A stretch of DNA of 64,000 nt from Desulfovibrio subterraneus (GCF_013340285.1 NZ_BLVO01000016.1:845227-909226); one strand, 5' to 3'; positions 51,193 to 60,076 are shown, numbered from the stretch's first letter. A program made the numbers and translations. The notes: generated by a model from the sequence alone, not told the origin.

Positions 51193-51228
51193 GAAAACAA
51201 AACCTCCGGGCCGCGGTGCGACCCGGAG
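51193..51228 (-). terminator. Terminator-like hairpin between the binding-protein gene and the rest of the operon
   Basis: On the minus strand an 11-bp stem CTCCGGGTCGC / GCGGCCCGGAG (one G-T pair), ACC loop, then GTTTTGTTTTC. It lies between the substrate-binding protein gene and the phosphoribosyltransferase gene. A partial terminator here would give more binding protein than transporter. Confidence 0.75.
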
Positions 51229-51257
51229 AGTATACACGAAAAACCGTGAGGAGAAAC

Positions 51258-52355
51258 CTATTGCGGGATGCTGCCGCTCACGCCCTCGATGAGGTACATC
51301 ATGCTGAGCAGGTCGCCGTCGGTGGCCTGAGAACCGGCAGGGATGGTGACCTTGCCGGACTGATCCACAACGGGACCGGCGAAGATGTGGTCTTCACCCT
51401 TCTGCAGCTTGGCCATTTCGGCATTCACCTTGGCCTGCACGTCGGCGGGCACTGCCTTGTTGAAGGGAGCAAGGCGCACGCCGTCCTTGTCAAAGCCGCC
51501 CCAGTAAGCCTGTGCCTTCCAGGTGCCGTCGATGACGGACTTGATGGTGGCTACGTAGTAGGGGCCCCAGTTCACCGTGGTGGAGGTCAGCACGCAGTCG
51601 GCACCGAACGAAGCTGCGTCCGTGCCGTAGCCGATGGCGGGAACGCCCTGAGAGCAGGCGGCAAGGGAGCTTTCGGGGGTGTCTGCCATCTGGCGGATAA
51701 GGTCATGACCGCGACCGGCAAGGGTTTCGGCAAGGGTGGTTTCCTTGATGGGATCTTCCCACGACTTCATCCAGACAACGGTGTTGACCTTCTTGGGGTC
51801 GAATTTCACACCGGCTTCCGTCAGGCCCTTCTTCAGGCCGATGGTGAAGGCGTTAATGCCACGGATGGGTTCGGGAATGGGGTGGGTAGCCACGGTGCCC
51901 ACGTTCTTGAAGCCCATGAGACCGGCGGTGTAGCCTGCAAGGTATTCAGCCTGATAGAGGCGCACGAAATAGTTGCTGAGGTTGGCGGCCATCTTGTAGC
52001 CGGAGCAGTGTTCGAACTTGATGTTGGGGTATTCGGCAGCGACGCGCTCAATGGCGTCCATGTGCGGGAAGGAGTTGCCGAAGATGATGTCGTAACCCTG
52101 CTGAGCATAGTTGCGGATGACGCGCTCTGCATCCTGCGGACCCACGTTTTCGGTGATGGACAGTTCGATCTGGTCGCCGAGCTGTGCCTTCAGGTAATCA
52201 ATGCCCTTGCTGTGGGCGGTGTTCCAGCCCCGGTCATCTACGGTGCCGAGCATGGCAAAGGCAACCTTTACCTTGGCGGCCTGCGCCATGGCGGGAAGCG
52301 CGGCGCATGCAAGCAGTGCCGCGGCCATAAGAACGGTGATAATACGCTTGATCAT
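51258..52355 (-). CDS. BMP-family periplasmic substrate-binding protein (purine/nucleoside)
   Basis: 365 residues from ATG 52355. Signal peptide about 1-25 (IITVLMAAALLACAALPAMAQA); cleavage after AMA is likely, but LLAC could also act as a lipobox. The BMP/PnrA fold is seen in KVAFAMLGTVDDRGWNTAHSKGIDYL, YDIIFGNSFPHMDAIERVAAEYP, AEYLAGYTAGLMGFKNVGTVATHPIPEP and LTSTTVNWGPYYVATIKSV. BMP proteins feed nucleosides or purines to two-ATPase-domain importers; the salvage genes downstream support that. First gene of the operon; no purine riboswitch was found upstream. Confidence 0.92.
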   Translation of the reverse strand: MIKRIITVLMAAALLACAALPAMAQAAKVKVAFAMLGTVDDRGWNTAHSKGIDYLKAQLGDQIELSITENVGPQDAERVIRNYAQQGYDIIFGNSFPHMDAIERVAAEYPNIKFEHCSGYKMAANLSNYFVRLYQAEYLAGYTAGLMGFKNVGTVATHPIPEPIRGINAFTIGLKKGLTEAGVKFDPKKVNTVVWMKSWEDPIKETTLAETLAGRGHDLIRQMADTPESSLAACSQGVPAIGYGTDAASFGADCVLTSTTVNWGPYYVATIKSVIDGTWKAQAYWGGFDKDGVRLAPFNKAVPADVQAKVNAEMAKLQKGEDHIFAGPVVDQSGKVTIPAGSQATDGDLLSMMYLIEGVSGSIPQ

Positions 52356-52666
52356 GGGTATGCTCCTCAGAATCACTGTAAGGTAAAAATGACCGGCAGG
52401 TTGATTGCTCACGCTTCCTTCCGGCGGCAAGGTTCTTTTTTCATCGAGGGGGGCGCTTGTCAAACATTCCCTGCCCTGCAAGGCATCTTTCACGCTTCGC
52501 AGGCGTTGCGGGAATTATTTATGCACATATCTTTACACCATCCTGTCGCGGTCGTAGATGATAGGGAGAACTTGCGCATGAGAAGGGAACTGCTTTCGCC
52601 AGCGGGAGTACCCGGTGGAATCTTGCCCCTGTTCCGGAACATGCGAGAAGTGTAAGGAGACTGATC
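52356..52666. other. Divergent intergenic region upstream of the purine operon
   Basis: About 310 bp between the leftward binding-protein gene and the rightward lipoprotein gene. A TTGACA on the minus strand (52464-52459) lacks a partner -10. GAGGAG before ATG 52355 and AAGGAGA before ATG 52667 are good ribosome-binding sites. No purine riboswitch consensus is visible. Confidence 0.4.
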
Positions 52667-53353
52667 ATGAAAATGAAGAGTTTGGCTGCCATGAACGGCA
52701 GTGCGGCCCGAGCAGGCAGAACTGGTCGAGCTGGCAGTACAGCAAGGCTGCTTGCCTTGAGCGTGCTGGCGTTTGCCGTGCTGCTTGCCGGCTGCGTGGG
52801 CAGAACTGCCGGCTGGAACCCTGAGGCCCGTACCGTGGGCCTGTATTCACCTGTGGTTGTGGATGTTCCTGCGGAATACAGCCACGCCGGTACCCTGCGT
52901 GTCCGTGTGGTCGGGAAAGGGGACATCATGACCATGGTGCCTGTGGACACCATGGAATCGGAAGTCTTTACGGCACCGGACAAGGTGATGCTTGCCCAGC
53001 GTCTGATCAAGTTCGACAGATACTATCACTTCCGTTTTCTGGGTGGTGAAAAGGCCGAGGCATGGGGACGTACGTGGCGCACAGCCGACTATGTTCTCGA
53101 TACCGCAGCTCCGGATGCCGAATTTGCCCAGTACATCGCTTACCTGAAGAGAACGGGTGTGACCCTGCCCCCCACGGTGCGGGTGCATATTCTTGACCGG
53201 CTGGCCGGTGATTTCATCCTGATGCGTGTCGTTACGCTTTCATACGGGGCGGCAGCAGGCGACATGACAAAGCTTGATCCCTTGCCGCCGTTCAGTAAGA
53301 TGTATGATCAGGAGCAGCATTCCGATCCGGGCGATTTCCGTATCGCTCCGTGA
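52667..53353 (+). CDS. Conserved-type lipoprotein of unknown function
   Basis: 228 residues, ATG 52667 after TAAGGAGA. The signal region is long: a basic, Gly/Arg/Thr-rich start (RAGRTGRAGSTAR), a hydrophobic core LLALSVLAFAVLLAGC with a good lipobox LAGC, Cys at about 43. The mature part is beta-rich (GTLRVRVVGKGDIMTMVPVDTM, DYVLDTAAPDAEFAQYIAYL). The family is not one I can name confidently; similar Desulfovibrio lipoproteins exist. A bidirectional terminator follows at 53476. Confidence 0.75.
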   Translation: MKMKSLAAMNGSAARAGRTGRAGSTARLLALSVLAFAVLLAGCVGRTAGWNPEARTVGLYSPVVVDVPAEYSHAGTLRVRVVGKGDIMTMVPVDTMESEVFTAPDKVMLAQRLIKFDRYYHFRFLGGEKAEAWGRTWRTADYVLDTAAPDAEFAQYIAYLKRTGVTLPPTVRVHILDRLAGDFILMRVVTLSYGAAAGDMTKLDPLPPFSKMYDQEQHSDPGDFRIAP

Positions 53354-53475
53354 CCGACAAGAGTATTGTAAGTACACAGGCCGGACGCATGGCGGATAGA
53401 AACCGCTTTGCTTCCGGTCTTTTCATTTTGGTGAAGAGTATCGTGGCTGGCCGGAGCATGGTGGCAGAAACGAGA

Positions 53476-53504
53476 AAAGCCCTTGCGCGATGCGCAAGGG
53501 CTTT
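53476..53504. terminator. Bidirectional terminator between lipoprotein and tRNA-Phe
   Basis: Stem AAAGCCCTTGCGC / GCGCAAGGGCTTT with GAT loop. It terminates the leftward tRNA-Phe transcript and can stop the rightward lipoprotein mRNA. Confidence 0.88.
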
Positions 53505-53511
53505 GTTCTCA

Positions 53512-53587
53512 TGGTGCCTCGACACAGAGTTGAACTGCGGACACGGGGATTTTCAGTCCCCTGCTCTACCTACTGAGCTATCGAGGC
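53512..53587 (-). tRNA. tRNA-Phe(GAA), copy 1
   Basis: 76 bases with encoded CCA. Acceptor GCCTCGA / TCGAGGC, anticodon stem GGGGA / TCCCC with loop CTGAAAA (anticodon GAA), T arm CGCAGTTCAACTCTGTG-like. Identical to copy 2, which lies upstream on the same strand. Confidence 0.97.
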
Positions 53588-53671
53588 AGGAAGGAAGCTC
53601 TATGTACAAGAAGCTCTTCTGCTTGGCAAGGAGTTTTTCCTTGTTTGATGAAGGCTTCCGGTTGTGCAAAG

Positions 53672-53747
53672 TGGTGCCTCGACACAGAGTTGAACTGCGG
53701 ACACGGGGATTTTCAGTCCCCTGCTCTACCTACTGAGCTATCGAGGC
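53672..53747 (-). tRNA. tRNA-Phe(GAA), copy 2
   Basis: Identical in sequence to copy 1, with an 84-bp spacer. Probably co-transcribed with it from a promoter beyond 53747; the pair looks like a recent tandem duplication. Confidence 0.97.
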
Positions 53748-53905
53748 ACAACGAGAGAGACTGTTTAGAGAATGTCCGGCGGATTGGCAAGTCTTTTTTT
53801 ACAAAGCCGCCAAACAGCCGTAACGGGCCGGAATCGTGTCATCTTGCAACGTGCCGGAGATATGGGAAAAAGGGCAGGCCGGTGGCCTTTGGTGCGTAAT
53901 TTCCC

Positions 53906-54391
53906 TTATCCCTTCATAGCCTCAACCACGTCGGCGGGAAGCATGGTGCGCGCTGCGGTTTCTTCCACTGACATGCCGGAATCAAGGCAACGCCGTACAA
54001 CAACCGGCATAGGCTCCGCAAGCTCCACGATGTAGTCGTCCGGATCTTTCACGCGAAAGCAGCGCTGGCCCCACGGTTGTTCGCGTATGCCGTGCACCAC
54101 GGGAATATGCGCCTTGCTGAGTGCGTTCCATGCCGCATCAAGGTCGGTCGTTTCGAAATACAGCTCAAACAGCTCCAGCGCTTCGGGTGCTGGTGTTGAC
54201 AGAGAACGGCTGCGTTCGTGGATCATGGCCGAAGCAGAGCCCTCATACCATATGGAGAACTTGCCCTTGTAGCTGACGTAGTTCTCAGCCACGCTGAACG
54301 CCACTTCCTGCTGCAGCAGTGTTTCGTAAAAATGGCGCGATGCGGGAATATTGCGCACGATGACGGCAGGGCCTTCGAATGTAAAGGACAT
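53906..54391 (-). CDS. VOC-superfamily (glyoxalase/bleomycin-resistance-like) protein
   Basis: 161 residues from ATG 54391, preceded by AAGGAGGG. Two beta-alpha-beta-beta-beta units: VIVRNIPASRHFYETLLQQEVAFSVAENYVSY and FELYFETTDLDAAWNAL, then WGQRCFRVKDPDDYIVELAEP. The usual metal-ligand Glu is present in the last strand (IVELAEP). The C-terminal 35 residues (CLDSGMSVEETAARTMLPADVVEAM) form a helix-turn-helix-like tail not seen in most VOC proteins. Function unknown; it precedes nothing on the same strand except the AraC gene upstream. Confidence 0.82.
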   Translation of the reverse strand: MSFTFEGPAVIVRNIPASRHFYETLLQQEVAFSVAENYVSYKGKFSIWYEGSASAMIHERSRSLSTPAPEALELFELYFETTDLDAAWNALSKAHIPVVHGIREQPWGQRCFRVKDPDDYIVELAEPMPVVVRRCLDSGMSVEETAARTMLPADVVEAMKG

Positions 54392-54428
54392 GGGTGTTCC
54401 CTCCTTGCTTGGTGGTGTGAAGAGGCTG

Positions 54429-55493
54429 TTATCGCAAATCGGGCATGGTGTATTGAATAAATGCGACATGCTCATGCTCGCGTTGCAGCGCAGAAGGAGT
54501 GAGCCCGAAAAGGGACTGCATTTCGCGGACAAGGTGGGATTGATCGGCAAAACCGCATTCTGCCGCCACGCTGCTCCAGCGGACGGAGGCAGGGTTGTTC
54601 CTGAGAAGGTGCAGCACCTTGTGCAGACGCAGGATGCGGCAGAACTGTTTGGGAGAAAGACCCACATGGTGGGCGAAACTGCGCTCGAGCTGCCGTGTGC
54701 TTGTGCCCAGATGCGCTGCCGTGGCGGCGATATCGCGTGTGCCGCGGTCTGCTGCGAACAGGGAGACGGCGGCGTGCGCGAGCGGGTCGGCTTCTTTGAT
54801 GGCGGTCAGCCGGTGAAGCAGGGCCTGTTCCAGGTGGGTTACAATGGGGCTCATGTTTGCCGGAGACAGCAGCAGGGCGTCTTCCAGTCGTGCGGCAAGG
54901 TCGGGCAGCACATCGTGCAGGGAGAGGCGCAGTTCGGTTGTTTCATGAACCGGAAGGCGCAGAAAGACTCCGGCTCCGGCAGGCCGGAAGCGGATGCCGA
55001 AAGACGTGCCCGGCGCTGTGTAGCCGATGATCATGCTCTGCCGCATGATGCCGGTGAGAAAGACGGCGGGGGATGACGCGGGGCGTGGGGCGCGGACGGG
55101 CGGCCTGTCGTGGCCGGTCTGATCGTGTTGGCCGACCTGGTAGGTCTGGCCGGTCTGGTCGGTGTGCCTGGACGGAACCTTCGGAATTGTGAGAGCGAAA
55201 TAGTCTGTCGCGTCTCCCTGATGGCAAGGAACCTCGCTTGGCGGACCCGCCGGGTCGGCTTCCTGGTTAAATACAGGCGTGAGCACGCCGCCGGGGTCGA
55301 ATACAACATCGACGCAGCCGTCCGGCACCACCCGCACCCTGGTGCTGTCGCTTATGTCTGCGTCCGTCCGCATGGACCAGTAGCACAGCACATAGGGCGC
55401 AAGCTGCGGGCAGGGGGCATACTGCCGGTAACGGCGGTCTGGTACTCTGCGGGTCAGGCTGCGTATGGCGATGTTTTCGTGCTGGTCGGGCAT
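54429..55493 (-). CDS. AraC-family regulator with an N-terminal DUF6597-type domain
   Basis: 354 residues from ATG 55493; an upstream GTG at 55559 is possible. The N-terminal part (PCPQLAPYVLCYWSMRTD, VRVVPDGCVDVVFDPGG, SFGIRFRPAGAGVFLRLPVHE) is the ligand or interaction domain found in many AraC regulators. It is interrupted at about 125-150 by a Thr/Gln/Asp-rich insert (TDQTGQTYQ, QHDQTGHD). The C-terminal helix-turn-helix is ATAAHLGTSTRQLERSFAHHVGLSPKQFCRILRL and VAAECGFADQSHLVREMQSLFGLTP. It lies 37 bp upstream of the VOC gene on the same strand and may control it. Confidence 0.88.
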   Translation of the reverse strand: MPDQHENIAIRSLTRRVPDRRYRQYAPCPQLAPYVLCYWSMRTDADISDSTRVRVVPDGCVDVVFDPGGVLTPVFNQEADPAGPPSEVPCHQGDATDYFALTIPKVPSRHTDQTGQTYQVGQHDQTGHDRPPVRAPRPASSPAVFLTGIMRQSMIIGYTAPGTSFGIRFRPAGAGVFLRLPVHETTELRLSLHDVLPDLAARLEDALLLSPANMSPIVTHLEQALLHRLTAIKEADPLAHAAVSLFAADRGTRDIAATAAHLGTSTRQLERSFAHHVGLSPKQFCRILRLHKVLHLLRNNPASVRWSSVAAECGFADQSHLVREMQSLFGLTPSALQREHEHVAFIQYTMPDLR

Positions 55494-55584
55494 GGCGTCG
55501 GTTTCGTCCTGATAAGGGGCAGGCTGGGGGGCTGCACTGTCTGTATCTGGCCATTTCACCGCACTGCAGCGGTTTCAGCAAGCA

Positions 55585-55612
55585 GAAAGGCCGCCCTTGC
55601 AGGCGGCCTTTC
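55585..55612. terminator. Terminator between the AraC gene and the HD-GYP gene
   Basis: Perfect 11-bp stem GAAAGGCCGCC / GGCGGCCTTTC, CTTGCA loop. It ends the leftward adhesin-system operon. Confidence 0.8.
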
Positions 55613-55649
55613 GTATTTCCGGAGTGTCCGGCACAGGGCCGGTGTGCGG

Positions 55650-57713
55650 CTAGGCCGCGGGGATGTTGGCGATGATCTTTTCGCCGGCAGGGGAGTTGAG
55701 CACTTCCTTGAGCTTGGCAATAACCTGCGGGTCGTAGTGGCTCTGCTGGTCTTCCATGATTTCCAGCGCCGCAGCCACGGGCTTTGCAGGGCGGTATGAG
55801 CGGGGGCGCACAAGCGCGCAGAAGGCGTTGGTAAGGCCCAGAACCTTGGCGGCGGTCATGATATCGCCATCCTTCAGGCCCATGGGGTAGCCGCTGCCGT
55901 CAAGGCGTTCGTTCATCTGGTAGATGGCCTCCACTACGGGAAGGTCGAAGTCTATGTTCTTGAGCACATCGCGGGCGTGCTCCACATGACGTTCCATCTG
56001 TTCCTTTTCTTCATCCGTGAGCAGGCCGGGCTTGTTGAGAATGTCCTTGGGCACGAACATCTTGCCCACCTGCGAGAGGTTGGCGGCAGCCTCCACGGTG
56101 GCGATTTCCGTCTCGGTCATGCTCATGGCCTTTGCCACCTCTGCGGAAAGGGCGCACAGCATTCTGGTGTGGCCGCCCAGATACGGGTCGGTATGTTCGA
56201 TGGTGTTTACCAGCGCTTCCACCGTCTGCTTGACGACCCGCTTGTTGCGGTCCTGCGCTTCCACGGCCTCGGTCACGTCGCGGAACACGGACACAATGCC
56301 GTCGCAGCGGTCGGCATCGCAGAAGGGTACCTTGGAAATCTGCATGTGGTACTTGCGTGACTGCAGGAAGAGCGTTTCGTTGATGGTGACGGACTGGCCG
56401 GAGAAGTGGACCAGTTCGTCCGACTTCTTCAGTCTGCGCGCTGTTTCAAAGCCGAATATGGCGGCATCGTCCAGCCCGATCATCTCTTCAAGAGGACGCC
56501 CCACGGCTGCGGCAAAAGCGGGGTTCACATACATGTAGGAACCGTCCGGTGCCTTGAGGGCGATAAAGTCCGTAATGGTGTTGTTGACGGAATCAAGCAG
56601 CAGGCGTTGATCGTCGATGGTATCTGCAAGCTGCTTGAACTTTTCGGCGGTCTGCTTGTTTTCAACACCGATGAGGAACCACCACAGGCCGCCAATGAGC
56701 AGCGCCAGCGCCAGCGTGACCAGCACCGCAATGATGATGATACTGCGGCTGTATGCAACAAAGACAGAGCGCGCCTTGGTGTAGTCGGCCTCCTGCATGA
56801 TCCACCAGTCAATGGTGGGCAGTTTGTAGGCACTGGAATACGCTTCGCCCGTGCCGTCCAGCGAGGGGCGCACGCCAAAGGGAATGGCGTTGCTCTCGCC
56901 CAGGGTCTGGGGCAGCAGGGTGAGCTTGCGCAGCCCTTCGGGGAGCCATGGTGCCACCTCTTCAAAGGTGTCTCCGGTCCTCTGGATGAGGCGGGTTCGC
57001 AGGGTGCTGTCTGCCAGCGGAGAAGAGGCGATGAATTCGCCTATCTTGCCGGACACGATGCGTGACAGCATGAGCACGGCCACGGGAGCGTCCTTGCCTT
57101 CGGTGAACTGCGGAGGGAAGATGGGCAGGAACATGTCCAGCGTCAGGCCGTTGGTACCCATCCGTGCCGGAGCAAAGTGGGGACTCTTGGATGCCAGTGT
57201 GGCCTTCACATATTCCGCTTGCAGAGGTGACAGGGGCGTTGTGGCCGCATCCGTGGCAATGTAGGTCTGCCCCGAGGTGTTGATGATGCGGCCGGAGACA
57301 AAGCCCGCGTAGCTGGCAAATTCCGAAAGCAGGCTGCGCATCATGGGCAGTTGCTGTGCCAGCATGGAACCCTCGTCACTCTTGTTGCCGGGGGTGAGCA
57401 GGGGGGTAAGATCGTTGCCCAGCCCGTTCACCTCCATGGTGAAGAGCCGGAACATGTCGGCATTGATGAGCCGCTCTCCCTGTTCCGCAAGGCTGGCGAG
57501 CCATGTTTCAACAACTTCGGCCCTGCTGTGCGAAAGCAGCTCCTGCTGTCGGGCAAGGGTGGAGACAAGCTCCTCTTCTTCGCTGTTGATGCTGAGCATC
57601 GCGAGCGTTGTCGATGCCACGATGGTCATTGCGAGCAGGCATGCGCCGAAGAGGATGATCCTGCCTCTCATGACGCTGCCGGTCGCCTGTGTCGATGTTC
57701 TGGATTCTGCCAT
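55650..57713 (-). CDS. Membrane sensor with PAS and degenerate HD-GYP domain
   Basis: 687 residues from ATG 57713 (CGGAG upstream). Two membrane helices (about 16-40 and 325-350) bound a periplasmic sensor of the Cache type. A PAS domain follows (about 385-490), then an HD-GYP domain (about 510-680). The phosphodiesterase site is decayed: the HD pair of LHDIGK is replaced by SQ in NLSQVGKMFVPKDIL (about 547-548), and HHERWDGSGYP reads QMNERLDGSGYP. GYP itself is kept. It probably binds c-di-GMP without hydrolysing it. Its position after the LapG-like protease gene suggests it takes the LapD role. Confidence 0.88.
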   Translation of the reverse strand: MAESRTSTQATGSVMRGRIILFGACLLAMTIVASTTLAMLSINSEEEELVSTLARQQELLSHSRAEVVETWLASLAEQGERLINADMFRLFTMEVNGLGNDLTPLLTPGNKSDEGSMLAQQLPMMRSLLSEFASYAGFVSGRIINTSGQTYIATDAATTPLSPLQAEYVKATLASKSPHFAPARMGTNGLTLDMFLPIFPPQFTEGKDAPVAVLMLSRIVSGKIGEFIASSPLADSTLRTRLIQRTGDTFEEVAPWLPEGLRKLTLLPQTLGESNAIPFGVRPSLDGTGEAYSSAYKLPTIDWWIMQEADYTKARSVFVAYSRSIIIIAVLVTLALALLIGGLWWFLIGVENKQTAEKFKQLADTIDDQRLLLDSVNNTITDFIALKAPDGSYMYVNPAFAAAVGRPLEEMIGLDDAAIFGFETARRLKKSDELVHFSGQSVTINETLFLQSRKYHMQISKVPFCDADRCDGIVSVFRDVTEAVEAQDRNKRVVKQTVEALVNTIEHTDPYLGGHTRMLCALSAEVAKAMSMTETEIATVEAAANLSQVGKMFVPKDILNKPGLLTDEEKEQMERHVEHARDVLKNIDFDLPVVEAIYQMNERLDGSGYPMGLKDGDIMTAAKVLGLTNAFCALVRPRSYRPAKPVAAALEIMEDQQSHYDPQVIAKLKEVLNSPAGEKIIANIPAA

Positions 57714-57768
57714 AGTCAACTCCGGAATAGTGTTTTTACGGCTTTCGCCTTCAGGTTGCAGACAAAGT

Positions 57769-58737
57769 TCATCTGGTCGGGACGTGCGCCCAGCGGTTGT
57801 GTTCATTCACGGAATATTGCGGCTGATAGTGACTGTACCTGTCGTGGGAGAGCACCAGATCGGTCTGGTTATCCAGCACCCACGCGGTGCCCTCGGCATA
57901 GACCACAAGCACGGCGTGCCCTATGCCGCGGATGCGGTCCCTGAGGGCCACAATACGCAGTTTGTCAGCCTCGATACCCATTTCTCGCAACGCATAATAC
58001 TTGGATATGGCGTAGTCCTCGCAGTCGCCCGATTTCTCGGCGAACTCGGCGGGGGTGGCCCAGTAATCCGTCTTGCCCCATATTTCCTGGTCGAGTCTGT
58101 ATGGGTATTTGTTGAAGTAGGCGTTTACCTTCTTCAGTTTTTCCATCAGCGGGTCTTTGGCGGCGCTGTCGCGCAGCGCCTTCCATGCGGTTCTGGCATT
58201 GCCGTTGCCCGTGGCGGGCAGCACGGCACTGAGTTTGTCTTTTCCGGCCTTCATGGCCTGCATGACCCTGCTCCATTGCGGGACCAGCTTGAGCGGTCCC
58301 TTGAACTCCACCGTGTTGAACAGGCGCACACGGCCGTTTTGTCCGGTTTTGCCTGCAGGTGCGGGTGCAGGCTGCTGCGTGCCGGTTATCAGCTGGCGGA
58401 AGGCGGAAGGCCGCTGCTGCGCAGGCAGAGCCTTGGCACCTTCAAGCATCTTCGCCGCCATTGACGGTTCTTCCTGTGCGTGGGCGCGCCACAGTCCCCC
58501 TGCCGGAGCCAGAATCACGGCCGGAATGAGGGCCGCAACCAGACTCAGGCAGGCAAGGCTCCATCCTGACTTTCCGGTCCCTCCGGCCTGTCCCGTTCTG
58601 CCTGCCCCCAATTTCCGGTCAGCCTGTTCAGGCTTTGCGGGGCGGGCGTCCGGCTCAAGCGGGACGGCCGGTACGGGCGCTTGGCCCGATCCGGTCCGGT
58701 GTGCAGAATGCAGTGTATGCCGCACGTTTTTCTTCAA
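57769..58737 (-). CDS. LapG-like periplasmic cysteine protease (transglutaminase-like)
   Basis: 322 residues. LapG cuts the N-terminal retention module of giant adhesins and so releases biofilm cells. A TTG at 58737, one base after the HlyD stop, is the only start in a suitable place; the N-terminus is a 60-residue hydrophilic extension before a membrane helix (about 60-80). Catalytic triad: Cys in KSGDCEDYAISKYY, His in IGHAVLVVYAEG, Asp in AWVLDNQTD. Metal-binding acidic residues precede the Cys. Encoded between the HlyD adaptor and the HD-GYP sensor. Confidence 0.92.
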   Translation of the reverse strand: MKKNVRHTLHSAHRTGSGQAPVPAVPLEPDARPAKPEQADRKLGAGRTGQAGGTGKSGWSLACLSLVAALIPAVILAPAGGLWRAHAQEEPSMAAKMLEGAKALPAQQRPSAFRQLITGTQQPAPAPAGKTGQNGRVRLFNTVEFKGPLKLVPQWSRVMQAMKAGKDKLSAVLPATGNGNARTAWKALRDSAAKDPLMEKLKKVNAYFNKYPYRLDQEIWGKTDYWATPAEFAEKSGDCEDYAISKYYALREMGIEADKLRIVALRDRIRGIGHAVLVVYAEGTAWVLDNQTDLVLSHDRYSHYQPQYSVNEHNRWAHVPTR

Positions 58738-58738
58738 A

Positions 58739-60064
58739 TCATCGTTCCCGCAGGGCGTTCTGTTTTGCCTTCAAAATCGGCTTCAGCATGTAATCCAGCA
58801 CGGATTTCTTGCCTGTGAGAATGTCCACGGTCGCAGTCATGCCGGGGATAATGGGGAGCTTTTGTCCGCGGTAGATGATGGTGTTCGTCTTTGTCCGCAG
58901 CTTGACGAGATAAAAATTCTCTCCCTTCCGGTCCTCTATGGTGTCCGCGCTGATTTGTTCCACGATGGCTTCGAGCCCGCCGTATATGGAAAAATCGTAG
59001 GCCGTGATCTTGACCATGGCCCGTTGCCCCGGATGCAGAAAGGCGATGTCCGCAGGGCGGATGCGCGTTTCGATGAGCAGGGTGTCGTCAAGAGGCACAA
59101 GCTCGAGAATGGTATCGCCGGGGCGGATAACCCCGCCGATGGTGTTGTGATTTATGCGCTTGATGGTTCCCCGCATGGGCGCGCGGATATCCGTGCGTGT
59201 AACGCGGTCTTCGCCTGCGGTGAGTGATTCGCGCAGTGAGCGCAGTTCTGCCCTGCGTTTGTTGATTTCTTCCTGTGCCTGATTGCGAAATTCGGCCATG
59301 CGCTGTTCGAGCCGTGCCTTGGCCTCTTCTGCCGCACGCGAGGCTCTGGGAATGCCAAGAGACAGGGAGTCTATGTCACCCTGCAGTTTGAGCAGGCTTT
59401 CTTCCAGCTGCAGGTAGTCAACGCGGGGATAGACGTTTTTTTCCATCAGCGGGCGGGCTATGTTCCGCCGTTCCGCCGCAATCTTGTGGCTTTGCACAAG
59501 TTGCTTGCGTCGGCTGATCATTTCTTCCACTTCCTGCTGCTTCTGATACCGCTGGGCGTCAAACACGCGTATTTCGGCCAGCAGCTGTTCCTTGCGTGCA
59601 TGGAAGATGTTCAGCTGGTCCTGCGTGATGGTGGGGGCCTTTTCCCGCAGTTCGGGGGAGTAGACCGGATCAGTGCCGGAGGCTTCCGCTTCCAGCCGGA
59701 TGATGGCTGCCTCGTGCTCCAGAATCTTGCTGGAAGCATCACGGAAGATGCTGCGGGCCTGCTCGTTGTCTATGCGCACGAGCACCTGATCCTTTTCCAC
59801 AATCTGCCCTTCGTGCACCAGCACTTCCTGCAGTATCCCACCTTCAAGGTTCTGCATTTCCTGCAGACGCTGGGAGGGAATTACCGACCCCATGCCGCGT
59901 GTCACCTCGTCCAGAACGGCAAAATGCGCCCAGATGCAGAAGACGGCAAAGGTCACGATAATGGCCACGGAAAGCAGATAGGCGTATGGATGGCCCCTGT
60001 GTCTGAGGGCGGCATCCACCTCGCTCATGAATTCGATATCTTCTCTGCGGTAGTTGTTGCTCAT
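58739..60064 (-). CDS. Type I secretion membrane fusion protein (HlyD/LapC-like)
   Basis: 441 residues. Membrane helix at about 28-48 (AYLLSVAIIVTFAVFCIWAHF), a lipoyl half-motif VLVRIDNEQARSIFRDA, a long coiled coil (about 90-280) with many Glu, Lys and Arg, and the HlyD C-terminal domain: TDIRAPMRGTIKRINHNTIGGVIRPGDTILELVPLDD, PGQRAMVKITAYDFSIYGGLEA, and GMTATVDILTGKKSVLDYML. It bridges the inner-membrane ATPase to a TolC-type channel. The gene lies directly between the exporter ATPase and the LapG-like protease. Confidence 0.95.
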   Translation of the reverse strand: MSNNYRREDIEFMSEVDAALRHRGHPYAYLLSVAIIVTFAVFCIWAHFAVLDEVTRGMGSVIPSQRLQEMQNLEGGILQEVLVHEGQIVEKDQVLVRIDNEQARSIFRDASSKILEHEAAIIRLEAEASGTDPVYSPELREKAPTITQDQLNIFHARKEQLLAEIRVFDAQRYQKQQEVEEMISRRKQLVQSHKIAAERRNIARPLMEKNVYPRVDYLQLEESLLKLQGDIDSLSLGIPRASRAAEEAKARLEQRMAEFRNQAQEEINKRRAELRSLRESLTAGEDRVTRTDIRAPMRGTIKRINHNTIGGVIRPGDTILELVPLDDTLLIETRIRPADIAFLHPGQRAMVKITAYDFSIYGGLEAIVEQISADTIEDRKGENFYLVKLRTKTNTIIYRGQKLPIIPGMTATVDILTGKKSVLDYMLKPILKAKQNALRER

Positions 60065-60076
60065 GGACGTTTCCTT

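Noticed and set aside
52356..52666. Purine riboswitch upstream of the BMP operon
   Set aside because: Looked for because of the gene function; the conserved core bases of the purine riboswitch are absent.
53512..53747. tRNA-Phe pair as flanks of an integrated element
   Set aside because: Only 84 bp lie between the copies and contain no gene, so this is a tandem duplication.
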